Shown: in pieces, positions 43,573 through 54,698 of the stretch
How the letters are laid out: each line of letters opens with the position of its first letter
Numbering within the stretch: position 1 is the stretch's first letter
From: Tillandsia leiboldiana
Lineage: Eukaryota; Streptophyta; Magnoliopsida; Poales; Bromeliaceae
Length of the DNA stretch: 64,000 nucleotides
Assembly (NCBI GenBank): GCA_029204045.2
Contig: JAQNDB010000519.1
Span: 1-64,000 of the forward strand
Direction of reading: 5' to 3'
Notes under the pieces: generated by a model
What the model was told of the DNA's origin: nothing
Databases searched by the model: none
What the model saw: only the letters and a program-made list of their open reading frames with translations
Made by a program: the position numbers and the translations under genes

Positions 43573-46500
43573 AGCGATGACCCGGATCTCCGCAGAGCTG
43601 CTGCAGTGCGTTGGGGTGGCTATTGGAGGCCTACATGGTGTGTTGGAAGTGTTTGGGGCATAATTGGGCACAAGTGTTGGACTTCGGGGCTTAAATAGAT
43701 CATGTGAGTGATCGGAGGACCCTGTGGAGGGTTTAGAAGTGGTTTCGCGCGAAACGGATATTAAAATTGGGCTCCGCGCGAAATTCGGGCTAAGAACACA
43801 TTTCCGGGTGCCTTCGGCAATTTTTAGAGTTGGAATTTGGCAAATCAGACGTCAAATTTGGATTCATCGCGCGAAAACGGTCAAAATGGACTTCCCACTT
43901 GTCATTTTTGAGCTCGGGTTACTGTTCACCGCCGGAACAGTGATTCCGGCGATCGCCGGCGGCGGGCAGCGGCGGAGAGCGGCGGCGCGGCCTCGGGCAG
44001 GCGGAGAGCGGCGGCGGGCAGGGCGCGTGGGCGCGGGCAGGGCGCGCGGGTGCGCGGTCCACTCGGCCGGCGTGCACCGGATCGGGGTTCCACGTGGCGT
44101 CTTCCCATTGGGTGGTTCACAGGTCACGGTCTACGGAGCAGTGCGGTGTTTGGTGGACTGGGCGGGAAGACACGTGGCAGCACGTCATTGGTTCGGTGTT
44201 TGGGGTATCGTGCACCGGGTGCAGCGAGTGTGTGGCTGGACACGTGGCGCGCGGGGATTGGGCGCGTCACTGTGCGCGTGCGGCGGGGCAGGTGGCGTGG
44301 CAGGCGGCGGCCGGCTGGCGTGGCGGGCACGACGGGGAGGTGGCGCACGCGGGCGCCTCGTGGCGGCCCGCCATTGGCGGGCGCCAACTGCCCCGTTGAC
44401 TAGGGTGCGCCACGCGGTGCATGGTGATCGGTCGGATCGGCTGTCCCGTGTTTGGGGACACGTGTCGGCGCGAGGAGCGGGTCGGACGGGTGTGCGGTCC
44501 GGCCGGATTGGGTGTGCGGGCTTGGGCCGAGTGGGCCGGGCCACTGTGTGCGCCCGGTTTAGGGGCCTAAAAATTTCAGGCCCCCGAAACCGGGGACACA
44601 GTGGTCATTTTCGCAATTGTTTTTGTGGGCCTATAAATAGGCATCCACTCCCCTCCTTTTTCTGCTTTTTTTGAGTGATAGAAAGAGAATGAGAGGGAGA
44701 GGTGTATACAAAGTTTGTTCCCCTTGATGTTCTTGAGCTCGTGGTGGATCGCCGGAATTTCTGGAAGCTCGGCAACGGCGATATCGATTTTACAGTTCGC
44801 CTCAGTTTTCTCCCCATTTCGTCCCATTACCGTCGCAGTTCAGTCGGAAATTCGCTGTGAGCAAACCATGAGGAGTTTTTGGACGATTTCTTCGACAACA
44901 TGTTCCTAAGAGGTAAGGCTTCGATTTTCGTGTTGATCGCTTCGCTCCGTTTCGCACTTTTGGCAAGTTTCCCGAGGCATCTTTGACCCCCATTTTTCTG
45001 TGATGGATTTTGGACAGCACCGGCTTGTCGATTTTATATCTCAGCCTAGGAACATCGGATTAAGGCGTTTCACGACTCGATTTTGATCTACTCGTCGCGA
45101 GGAACACAGTGGTGATATTTTTTAGATTTTTGGAAATTGTTTAGAAGGTGATAATTAAGCTTTTCTTGGATTGATTGCTACAGGAATTCTAATTTGGAAG
45201 GTTTTGAGGTGCAGCGGTGTTTTATTTTTATCTTGGTCTACAGGTATCAGATCTGGGCGTTTAAACAGTCGTTTTGGGGCTAATTTTCGCGAGGAACGCG
45301 ACCGTGAATTTTCTGGATTTTCTTGAGGACTAGACAGAGGTGATATTTAGCCTTTTTGGGGGCAGATTTTGGACAGTGGTTAATTGTACAGTTTTGAGAT
45401 TAATTGTGCGCATTGTTCTGTGCAGTGGGACACAGTTTTTGGTGGAGTCCTGTGTTAGAGGACAGCGGGCAGCGAGTGGTCTCTTTTGGTGTTGTGCGCG
45501 CTTTTCGAGGTGGGTGGTTGTTGCTTGCCTCTACATCTGACTTACTCACTAAGTTTATTAGAAAACCCCACTATTGAATGTATTGTTTGATTATCATCCA
45601 TAAGTGACTGAGATAAATGTGAGCCTATCATCTGAGATTAATTTTGTGGATTTAGCATGTTGGGGATACTATTGGGATAATATTGCTGTTAGAACTTGAT
45701 CAGTGGAATAATTTAATAGTGATAGTTAACATGCCGTATTAGTACACAAATCTTATGGAAATTAGTTAAATGGACTAATTGTTGGGGACATGACGACATA
45801 TCCATGTGCGGGTTTCACCTTGGGATTTATTATGGATCAGGGGTTATACATGTGTAGTCGACTGATGATTTTTGCCTGATGGTTATATTTATGGGGATAT
45901 ATTAATTGTTACACATGTAGAGCTATATTTGACTTTCTCTCTCTTTTACATTGCATGAGGACTTATGCATGCTTGTTTGGACATCTAGATAGGCCACTAT
46001 TTTATTGCTACACTATCATATTGGGATTTGACTTAGGAGAAACCATGATTGCTTTCTTTCTCCTTTTATTTAGACTTTCGAGTCATGTTGCTCGAGTTCG
46101 GGCAGAGGTTTGGGATAGTGTAGCCGGGACCTGAGGGTCAGGAACATGGTGTACTTGATGTTGGATTATGGGTTATTGCGGCAACCGCGGACAGTAGGCG
46201 GTTGACCGGATCTTGGTTATTTTATCCAATTGTGGGTTGTGGGTTATTGCGGTGACCGCGGACTTTGGGCGGTTGACCGGATGTTTACTATTGCATCAGA
46301 TTGGGTATCAGATTTCTCTAGTGGATGGTATTTCCCACTTTTTGAGTACTATTGCATCGGGTCGGGGTTTCATTAGTGGACGGAGTTTCCCACTTTGATC
46401 ATAGTCATGATCCTGTCCTGCTATTATGAGACAGTGGTTACAGAGATGCTTGATACAGTGATACTTTACTCGTGTGGGTCGCTCCCCTCGAGTGCCACTC

Positions 46501-47349
46501 CGGAGTGTGCGTCAGACAGACTTTGAGTCCTTGAGACTCCTTTGCTTCGGTGTTATGCATAGGCTGGCATACCCGTTGCGGCAGGCAGAGCAGGCAGTAC
46601 CAGTGTCCACTGGTGGTCGGATTGGGTTATCTTGGCAGGCTTCTAGATACTGATGCATTCATACAGTTATTTCTTCCAGTATTGCATTTAGAGGCATACT
46701 AGTAGTGGTTTTCCCTCCTATTCAGTAGTTATGTTCACAGCTTTACCATTTGCCCTTTTCTTGCCTCTAGTAGACTTAGTGGGTACGCCGGAGCTTGAGG
46801 CTTTACCCACAGGGGGAGGCTACTGGTTTACTAGTGGTTCTCACCCCCATTGTTGTTTCCCTTGCTTTTTCTCCCCCTGTTTTGCAGTGTCCTCTTCGGG
46901 AGTTGCTGATCTTCGATCGTTGTCCGAGGCGAGGGAGTCACGAGCTAGATCTTTACCACCCGAGGAGTGTAGCTGTATCCCCTGGTTGGAGATCCTGGTA
47001 GCTGTTGGTTGGTTTTTACAGTTTTATTTGGAGAGAGATCTTTTGTATCTGGAGAGACTGATGTTGAGACTGATGTATTATAGTTTTAGTTTATCTCCTT
47101 TTATAGTTGAGAGATGCTGTACTGAGGACATTGTATGATGATTATCTGTATCACAGGAAATGGATATTGTACTTTATTTTAATTGTACAGTGATTGGATT
47201 TTATTTTACAGCATTTTATTTCAGCTGTGATATTTGTGTAGCTATAGTACTATCTTGTGCAGGTTAGACGCTTCGCCTATGCGGGTTTTAGCATAGGTGG
47301 CGGATCTGTTGGCGAGCCCGGGTCGCAGTTTCGATCCCGGGGCGTGACA
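43573..47349 (+). mobile_element. TE-B LTR copy 2 (middle, 3.78 kb)
   Basis: Serves as 3' LTR of the first internal region and 5' LTR of the second. The start is mutated (AGCGATGACC). ERSE-I units at 44093-44111, 44173-44191, 44243-44261 and 44359-44377; TATA at 44631-44640; U5 hairpin 47276-47297. By eye closer to copy 3 than to copy 1 (for example both lack the TTGTGGG duplication near 7853-7870). Confidence 0.88.
44093..44377 (+). promoter_or_regulatory. ERSE-I array in TE-B LTR copy 2
   Basis: Four CGTGG-N9-ATTGG units; the fourth sits in CTCGTGG rather than CACGTGG. The partial unit of copy 1 at 5894-5912 lies within a small deletion here. Confidence 0.68.
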
Positions 47350-47526
47350 GATTAGGTTGGTATCAGAGCTTAGGGATAGGTCAGTTGGGACTGTAGAAAC
47401 CCTAGGCTTATGGTTGGACCCTAGGATGACGTCGTGAGAGTCGTGATTTTAGCGAGAGTCCTGTTTGAGTTTTATACCTCTCCCGAGTGATGGGATGGGT
47501 GATTGGCATGTTTATTCTCCTAAGCA

Positions 47527-47552
47527 ATTATGTTGGCTGCAGACAACATAAT
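47527..47552 (+). other. leader stem-loop, TE-B internal region 2
   Basis: ATTATGTTG-GCTGCAGA-CAACATAAT, 157 nt after the PBS. Confidence 0.65.
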
Positions 47553-47590
47553 GCGGCGGAACGGTTGACATGCTCTAGACTCTCGCCGGA

Positions 47591-47839
47591 TTGGGTCGAG
47601 TTTTGTTTTGGGCTGTGGTGCTGTTGGTCGTGGTGAGCGGTGTCTCCCCGACGCGTTGTACGGATTGGTGTGCACTCGTCGCAGCGGTGGAGCTTGAGCA
47701 GATTGTTTTGGGGCCAGATATCCGGATTGAGGTTAGAGAGCTTCAGGCCCCGATGGTAGGATTGTCAGAGGTATATCAGCGGCCGAGTGAGCCGCTGGTC
47801 TGGGTGACACAGTTGTCGGTGCAGTGGGCAGCCCGATAG
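47591..47839 (+). pseudogene. gag-like relic, TE-B internal region 2
   Basis: Same 82-codon stretch as 9219-9467 with three or so residue differences; TTG at the start, TAG at the end. Confidence 0.35.
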
Positions 47840-48646
47840 TGTTTTTCTTCTGAGACCACCTGGTTACAGTATCCTCAGCGGCAGTGATTTCTGAGGCGCC
47901 GATGGAGCGAGTGGCCCCCTACGTGCCAATGTGAGTGCCGAGGCACTGAGGCGGGGTGGATTGCTGATAGTGGAGGAGCTGTGAGACATTATCGATCGAT
48001 AGAGCCAGTTTTGGCAAATGAACCACCCTGATTTATGGATTTGAGTTGGAGCCTTTGGAGGCAAAATCGTGGTTGGTGGTGATGGAGTGATCAATTGAGG
48101 GTCCCCCTGTGCTGGGGAGTTGAGACAGTTGTTGAGTTGTACGCTCCAGGTTTTGAGGGACGAGGCGCTTAGGGTATGTGTGATTTGTAGTGGATTGCAC
48201 CAGAATACTTTTTTTTGCTTATCTGATCCCTCTGTTTTGGATTTTGGATTTTGGATGCCTCGATGGGGTAGGCATTGTGTATGGAGTGTACTGTTGCAGT
48301 TCCTTCGGATAGGGATCTGCCGCCAGAGGCGAGTTCTGGATAGAGGCGCCTGGCGCCAAGTGTTGGGGGACAGATCGGCTGGCAGAGGCACTTTCATTTT
48401 CCTTTCCTAGATGGTGGACATCCTTGTGGACGGATTATGTAAAGCTTACCCAAAGGAAGGTTACCCTTTGTGATTGATAACGTTCGTGTTTGGGGTACAA
48501 TAGATGTGCTTGAGGGGTGAGCTGAGTAAGGATAATTGAATGAGGAATTGCATGAATCAATTGTGTTTCGTCATATGACGATTACAATCATGGATTTCTG
48601 AGATGTCAGAGGTCAGGTGGACCCCGGTGGCAGCATCAGCAGCGTT

Positions 48647-48672
48647 ATCAGAGTGGCGCAGCGATAGCGTGG
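48647..48672 (+). other. initiator-tRNA-like stretch, TE-B internal region 2
   Basis: Its first 17 nt, ATCAGAGTGGCGCAGCG, equal the 5' end of plant tRNA-iMet as I know it; then AT for GA, then AGCGTGG again identical: 24 of 26. TE-C keeps the G at position 18, so the ancestor was closer still. It lies ~1.28 kb after the PBS. No anticodon or T-arm follows. Confidence 0.55.
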
Positions 48673-48954
48673 ATTTATTGTCTGCAGAAGACCGTATTCA
48701 TCGCCTCAGTGTGAGCAAAGGCAGAGAATTGTGCTCCTTTTGTGGATAGCATTGATTTTCAGGCAGATTAAGTGACGACCATCTACATTGAGCGGTTGAG
48801 ACTGTGCTGCCTGGGTGGAGGGCACCAAGGCAGTGGATCAGGTCGTCGCAGGTGTGATTTCATCACAGCAGCCGAAGTTAGAGCATGGTGCATTCCTGCA
48901 TGGACTAGAGGTAGATTTGTTACCACATGCACTAGAGGTACAGGTTCCTGTTGG

Positions 48955-49095
48955 GGTGGTGCATGTGGAGGAGGTTTGTGGATCATGTCCAGTGCAGTTG
49001 AGACCTCGAGTGGTATCGGCAGACTTATTGGTACTTGTACCTGGTCAGTGTTTGACCCAGTGCGTAGGATTGGTTGGCACAGTGCCACATGGTGT
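48955..49095 (+). pseudogene. protease relic, TE-B internal region 2
   Basis: CGSCPVQL, then SADLLVL and VGLVGTVPHG, aligning to the C-terminal part of gypsy protease. Ends at a stop at 49097-49099; the RT relic follows in another frame. Confidence 0.5.
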
Positions 49096-49210
49096 ATGAC
49101 TGCGGAGAGAGAAGATTATGATCTTCTGCAAGCAGACATTAGAGACTTGTTCATTGAGACAGTCAGAGCACACAGGTTGCAGTAACGATGCGCGAGGTGC
49201 TTACGGCGGC

Positions 49211-50174
49211 ACCGGGACGCAAGGATATCCCTGTTATCGTGAGATCCCGGGTGTGATTCCACCGGAGCTGATAATGATGCCGCCGGTTAGGGAGATTGAG
49301 ATTGCGATTGACGTGGTTCAGGGAACCACGCCAACGATAGCACCTCATTGGATATCCGCTGTAGAGCTAAGAGAGCTGATGGCGCAGTTGCAGGAGCTGA
49401 TGGATCGAGGGTCTATTCGACCTAGTACCACGTCGTTGGCACACGACAGTGAGGGTCCTTGTGTGGGGTGACCGCAGGTAGGTCTGGATATTATCTAGGA
49501 CCTTTTGATGGAGTTATACCCCGACAGTGGTCTTCTTAGGATGGAGGTATCTTTTTGGGATCATACAGTTGAGTATCTCGTCAAGATGGTGTTCAGGACC
49601 CGGTAGGGGCATTATGAGTACAGTGAGGACAGATGGAATGACTAATGCCCTGTCGTCTTTAAGATCTGAGGAATTGTATATTCTTGCTGCACTTGGAAGA
49701 ATTGTTGGAGATATTCTTTTGGGATATTTTGATTTTACTCCATCTCTGTATGGTTTAGAGCTGGTGGAGTACTTGTAGATGGTGTAACAAGGTCTGTGAG
49801 GAAGAAGCTGTATGCCAAGTTGCTGTGGTACAAGTTGTAGCTTCGAGAGCATATCTTCTTGGATCACTTAGTCTAGCCATAAGAGGCGATGGTGGAAATC
49901 CGGCCAAAATGGATGCTATGCGAGAATGGCTGAGACCGGCAGTTATTTGTTGAGGTGAGGAGCTTGTGAGCCGGATAGTGCCAGCAGTGCTTGACGAAGT
50001 GGTGATGAGATTGATACCAGCCCTGATTTCAGCATCGCCAGTGTTGGGAGATGGATTTTTGAGATACAGTGATGCCTCTCATAGTAGCTATGAAGTTACA
50101 GTTGGATTTGTGGCAAGCATCCAAATTCACCCGATAGGGCCACTGTGGTGACGGATACCTGGAGCAGGGAAGCT
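49211..50174 (+). pseudogene. RT/RNase H relic, TE-B internal region 2
   Basis: Motifs PPVREIEIAID, ELRELMAQLQELMDRG and IRPST (49250-49440) are a well-kept RT N-terminus; then FRTR-stop-GHYEY (TAG at 49604-49606), GMTNAL, VGDILL in place of the Y-x-D-D box (~49703), KLYAKL and LREHIFLDHL (~49800-49865), NPAKMDAM (~49897) and VVTDTWSREA (50145-50174). Frameshifts and stops throughout; a catalytic aspartate is lost. Confidence 0.7.
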
Positions 50175-50386
50175 GTCTGAGGTCGAGTTTGATGATGCCA
50201 CAGCTGGCGCTGTGTGGACTGTCGAGGCAAATGTGGCGTATGGTGGTGTCACTGAGGACTCTTTGGATGATAGACCGCGGCTGAATGGTTCGCTCAGATG
50301 GTCAAGATTTGGGAGCGACCGGGCGAGGACCCCCCTCCAAATACCTTTTTTCGAGCCTGGAAGATTGGATTTACCAGCTGCAAGGG

Positions 50387-50419
50387 TACTGGATCTTCTC
50401 GAAGATTGATTTGCGATCT
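50387..50419 (+). pseudogene. displaced RT motif FSKIDLRSG, TE-B internal region 2
   Basis: YWIFSKIDLRSG is a strong match to the RT segment normally just upstream of FRTRYGHYE, but it sits ~240 bp after the RNase H end and ~800 bp downstream of FRTR. The identical arrangement occurs in TE-C. Confidence 0.62.
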
Positions 50420-50897
50420 GGTTCTCTCGACTGCTTATAGTTGTGTGCTGATGCCCGAGAGTTGGGGAGGTGTTTCTACACCCTGATGGTTTTTGGATTA
50501 GAGATCAGAGTTTACGTGATCAGTTAGAGGACTTCTATCTGACGCCTCGGGAGTACAGAGATATTCAGATCGAGCTTGTGTGCCGATGGACTTGTGGTTG
50601 GATTATCTGAGGCCCTGGGAGGAGCGGAGGCTTGTACCGATGCAAATTACTTGGTAGCTCGAGTGGTTAGCCCAGTTGTACTCGGTTGAGTTGGTACGGT
50701 TTTTCTGGAGTGCCCGCCTTTATTTTGTTCTAGTTAGAGACCCGAGGACCGCATCGCGTCTTTGGAAGATGTATTTGTCAGCCTTGGCAGCTTGAGTGGT
50801 GGATGATTGGATTTATACCCCCCTTTATTTGGTTGAGATTCCGTGTTGAGGAACGACTTTAGTTTCGAGGACGAAACTTTCTTTTAGTGGGGGAGGA

Positions 50898-53800
50898 TGT
50901 GATGACCCGGATCTCCGCAGAGCTGCTGCAGTGCGTTGGGGTGGCTATTGGAGGCCTACATGGTGTGTTGGAAGTGTTTGGGGCATAATTGGGCACAAGT
51001 GTTGGACTTCGGGGCTTAAATAGATCATGTGAGTGATCGGAGGACCCTGTGGAGGGTTTAGAAGTGGTTTCGCGCGAAAGGGATATTAAAATTGGGCTCC
51101 GCGCGAAATTCGGGCTAAGAACACATTTCCGGGTGCCTTCGGCAATTTTTAGAGTTGGAATTTGGCAAATCGGACGTCAAATTTGGATTCAGCGCTCGAA
51201 AACGGTCAAAATGGACTACCCACTTGTCATTTTTGAGCTCGGGTTACTGTTCACCGCCGGAACAGTGATTCCGGCGATCGCCGGCGGCGGCGGGCAGCGG
51301 CGGAGAGCGGCGGCGCGGCCTCGGGCAGGCGGAGAGCGGCGGCGGGCAGGGCGCGCGGGCAGGGCGCGCGGGTGCGCGGTCCACTCGGCCGGCGTGCACC
51401 GGATCGGGGTTCCACGTGGTGTCTTCCCATTGGGTGGTTCACAGGTCGCGGTCTACGGAGCAGTGCGGTGTTTGGTGGACTGGGCGGGAAGACACGTGGC
51501 AGCACGTCATTGGTTCGGTGATTGGGGTATCGTGCACCGGGTGCAGCGAGTGTGTGGTTGGACACGTGGCGCGCGGGGATTGGGCGCGTCACTGTGCGCG
51601 TGCGGCGGGGCAGGTGGCATGGCAGGCGGCGGTTGGCAGGCGTGGCAGGCGGCGGCCGGCTGGTGTGGCGGGCACGGCGGGGAGGTGGCGCACGCGGGCG
51701 CCACGTGGCGGCCCGCCATTGGCGGGCGCCAACTGCCCCGTTGACCAGGGTGCGCCACGCGTCGCATGGTGATCGGTCGGATCGGCTGCCCCGTGTTTGG
51801 GGACACGTGTCGGCGCAAGGAGCGGGTCGGACGGGTGTGCGGTCCGGCCGGATCGGGTGTGCGGGCTTGGGCCGAGTGGGCTGGGCCACTGTGTGTGCCC
51901 GGTTTAGGGGCCTGAAAGTTTCGGGCGCCCGAAACCGGGGGCACAGTGGTCATTTTCGCAATTGTTTTTGTGGGCCTATAAATAGGCCTCCACTCCCCTC
52001 CTTTTTCTGCTTTTTTCGAGTGATAGAAAGAGAATGAGAGGGAGAGGTGTATACAAAGTTTGTTCCCCTTGATGTTCTTGAGTTTGTGGTGGATCGCCGG
52101 AATTTCTGGAAGCTCGGCAACGGCGATATCGATTTTACAGTTCGCCTCGGTTTTTTCCCCATTTCGGCCCATTACCGTCGCAGTTCAGTCGGAAATTCGC
52201 TGTGAGCAAACCAGGAGGAGTTTTTGGACGATTTCTTTGACAACATGTTCCTAAGAGGTAAGGCTTCGATTTTCGTGTTGATCGCTTTGCTCCGTTTCAC
52301 ACTTTTGGCATGTTTCCCGAGGCACTTTGACCCCTATTTTTCTGTGATGGATTTTGGACAGCACCGGCTTGTCGATTTTATATCTCAGCCTAGGAACATC
52401 GGATCAAGGCGTTTCACGACTCGATTTTGATCTACTCGTCGTGAGGAACACAGTGGTGATATTTTTGAGATTTTTGGAAATTGTCTAGAAGGTGATAATT
52501 AAGCTTTTCTTGGACTGATTGCTACAGGAATTCTGATTTGGAAGGTTTTGAGGTGCAGCGGTGTTTTATTTTTATCTTGGTCTACAGGTATCAGATCTGG
52601 GCGTTTAAACAGTCGTTTTGGGGCTAATTTTCGCGAGGAACGCGACCGTGAATTTTCTGGATTTTCTTGAGGACTGGACAGAGGTGATATTTAGCCTTTT
52701 TGGGGGCTGATTTTGGACAGTGGTTAATTGTACAGTTTTGAGATTAATTGTGCGCATTGTTCTGTGCAGTGGGACACAGTTTTTGGTGGAGTGCTGTGTT
52801 AGAGGACAGCGGGCAGCGAGTGGTCTCTTTTGGTGTTGTGCACGCTTTTCGAGGTGGGTGGTTGTTGCTTGCCTCTACATCTGACTTACTCACTAAGTTT
52901 ATTAGAAAACCCCACTATTGAATGTATTGTTTGATTATCATGCATAAGTGACTGAGATAAATGTGAGCCTATCATCTGAGATTAATTTTGTGGATTTAGC
53001 ATGTTGGGGATACTATTGGGATAATATTGCTGTTAGAACTTGATCAGTGGAATAATTTAATAGTGATAGTTAACATGCCGTATTAGTACACAAATCTTAT
53101 GGAAATTAGTTAAATGGACTAATTGTTGGGGACATGACGACATATCCATGTGCGGGTTTCACCTTGGAATTTATTATGGATCAGGGGTTATACATGTGTA
53201 GTCGACTGATGATTTTTGCCTGATGGTTATATTTATGGGGATATATTAATTGTTACACATGTAGAGCTATATTTGACTTTCTCTCTCTTTTACATTGCAT
53301 GAGGACTTATGCATGCTTGTTTGGACATCTAGATAGGCCACTATTTTATTGCTACACTATCATATTGGGATTTGACTTAGGAGAAACCATGATTGCTTTC
53401 TTTCTCCTTTTATTTAGACTTTCGAGTCATGTTGCTCGAGTTCGGGCAGAGGTTTGGGATAGTGTAGCCGGGACCTGAGGGTCAGGAACATGGTGTACTT
53501 GATGTTGGATTATGGGTTATTGCGGCAACCGTGGACAGTAGGCGGTTGACCGGATCTTGGTTATTTTATCCAATTGTGGGTTGTGGGTTATTGCGGTGAC
53601 CGCGGACTTTGGGCGGTTGACCGGATGTTTACTATTGCATCAGATTGGGTATCAGATTTCTCTAGTGGATGGTATTTCCCACTTTTTGAGTACTATTGCA
53701 TCGGGTCGGGGTTTCATTAGTGGACGGAGTTTCCCACTTTGATCATAGTCATGATCCAGTCCTGCTATTATGACATAGTGGTTACAGAGATGCTTGATAC

Positions 53801-54693
53801 AGTGATACTTTACTCGTGTGGGTCGCTCCCCTCGAGTGCCACTCCGGAGTGTGCGTCAGACAGACTTTGAGTCCTTGAGACTCCTTTGCTTCGGTGTTAT
53901 GCATAGGATGGCATACCCGTTGCGGCAGGCAGAGCAGGCAGTACCAGTGTCCACTGGTGGTCGGATTGGGTTATCTTGGCAGGCTTCTAGATACTGATGC
54001 ATTCATACAGTTATTTCTTCCAGTATTGCATTTAGAGGCATACTAGTAGTGGTTTTCCCTCCTATTCAGTAGTTCTGTTCACAGCTTTACCATTTGCCCT
54101 TTTCTTGCCTCTAGTAGACTTAGTGGGTACGCCGGAGCTTGAGGCTTTACCCACAGGGGGAGGCTACTGGTTTACTAGTGGTTCTCACCCCCATTGTTGT
54201 TTCCCTTGCTTTTTCTCCCCCTGTTTTGCAGTGTCCTCTTCGGGAGTTGCTGATCTTCGATCGTTGTCCGAGGCGAGGGAGTCATGAGCTAGATCTTTAC
54301 CACCCGAGGAGTGTAGCTGTATCCCCTGGTTGGAGATCCTGGAAGCTGTTGGTTGGTTTTTACTGTTTTATTTGGAGAGAGATCTTTTGTATCTGGAGAG
54401 ACTGATGTTGAGACTGATGTATTATAGTTTTAGTTTATCTCCTTTTATAGTTGAGAGATGCTGTACTGAGGACATTGTATGATGATTATCTGTATCACAG
54501 GAAATGGATATTGTACTTTATTTTAATTGTACAGTGATTGGATTTTATTTTACAGCATTTTATTTCAGCTCTGATATTTGTGTAGCTATAGTACTATCTT
54601 GTGCAGGTTAGACGCTTCGCCTATGCGGGTTTTAGCATAGGTGGCGGATCTGTTGGCGAGCCCGGGTCGCAGTTTCGACCCCGGGGCGTGACA
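50898..54693 (+). mobile_element. TE-B LTR copy 3 (3.80 kb)
   Basis: Starts TGTGATGACCC after the PPT, ends GGGGCGTGACA, followed by TSD CATAC. ERSE-I units at 51415-51433, 51495-51513, 51565-51583 and 51704-51722; palindrome 51918-51935; TATA 51976-51985. Confidence 0.88.
51415..51722 (+). promoter_or_regulatory. ERSE-I array in TE-B LTR copy 3
   Basis: Four exact CGTGG-N9-ATTGG units, about 250-570 bp upstream of the TATA box at 51976. Confidence 0.7.
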
Positions 54694-54698
54694 CATAC
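54694..54698. repeat. TSD CATAC, right copy (TE-B array)
   Basis: Matches 5153-5157. Confidence 0.85.

Larger units (their letters stand above)
47350..50897 (+). mobile_element. TE-B internal region 2 (uninterrupted reference copy)
   Basis: 3548 bp: PBS TGGTATCAGAGC (47358-47369), stem-loop 47527-47552, gag-like relic 47591-47839, tRNA-like stretch 48647-48672, protease relic ~48955-49095, RT relics 49211-49860, RNase H end 50145-50174, displaced RT motif 50387-50419, hairpin 50861-50878 and PPT. Serves as the empty-site reference for the TE-C and TE-E insertions. No integrase or chromodomain motif is recognisable. Confidence 0.87.
5158..54693 (+). mobile_element. TE-B: tandem LTR-internal-LTR-internal-LTR gypsy array with nested insertions
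   Basis: Three near-identical LTRs (5158-8977, 43573-47349, 50898-54693) separate two internal regions. The second (47350-50897) is uninterrupted; the first is split by TE-C and TE-E into 8978-9986, 30139-30675 and 41500-43572. One 5-bp TSD (CATAC) flanks the whole. Without insertions the array is about 18.5 kb. Unequal recombination between LTRs is the usual route to such tandems. The middle LTR starts AGCGATGACC instead of TGTGATGACC, so its left end is damaged. Confidence 0.88.
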
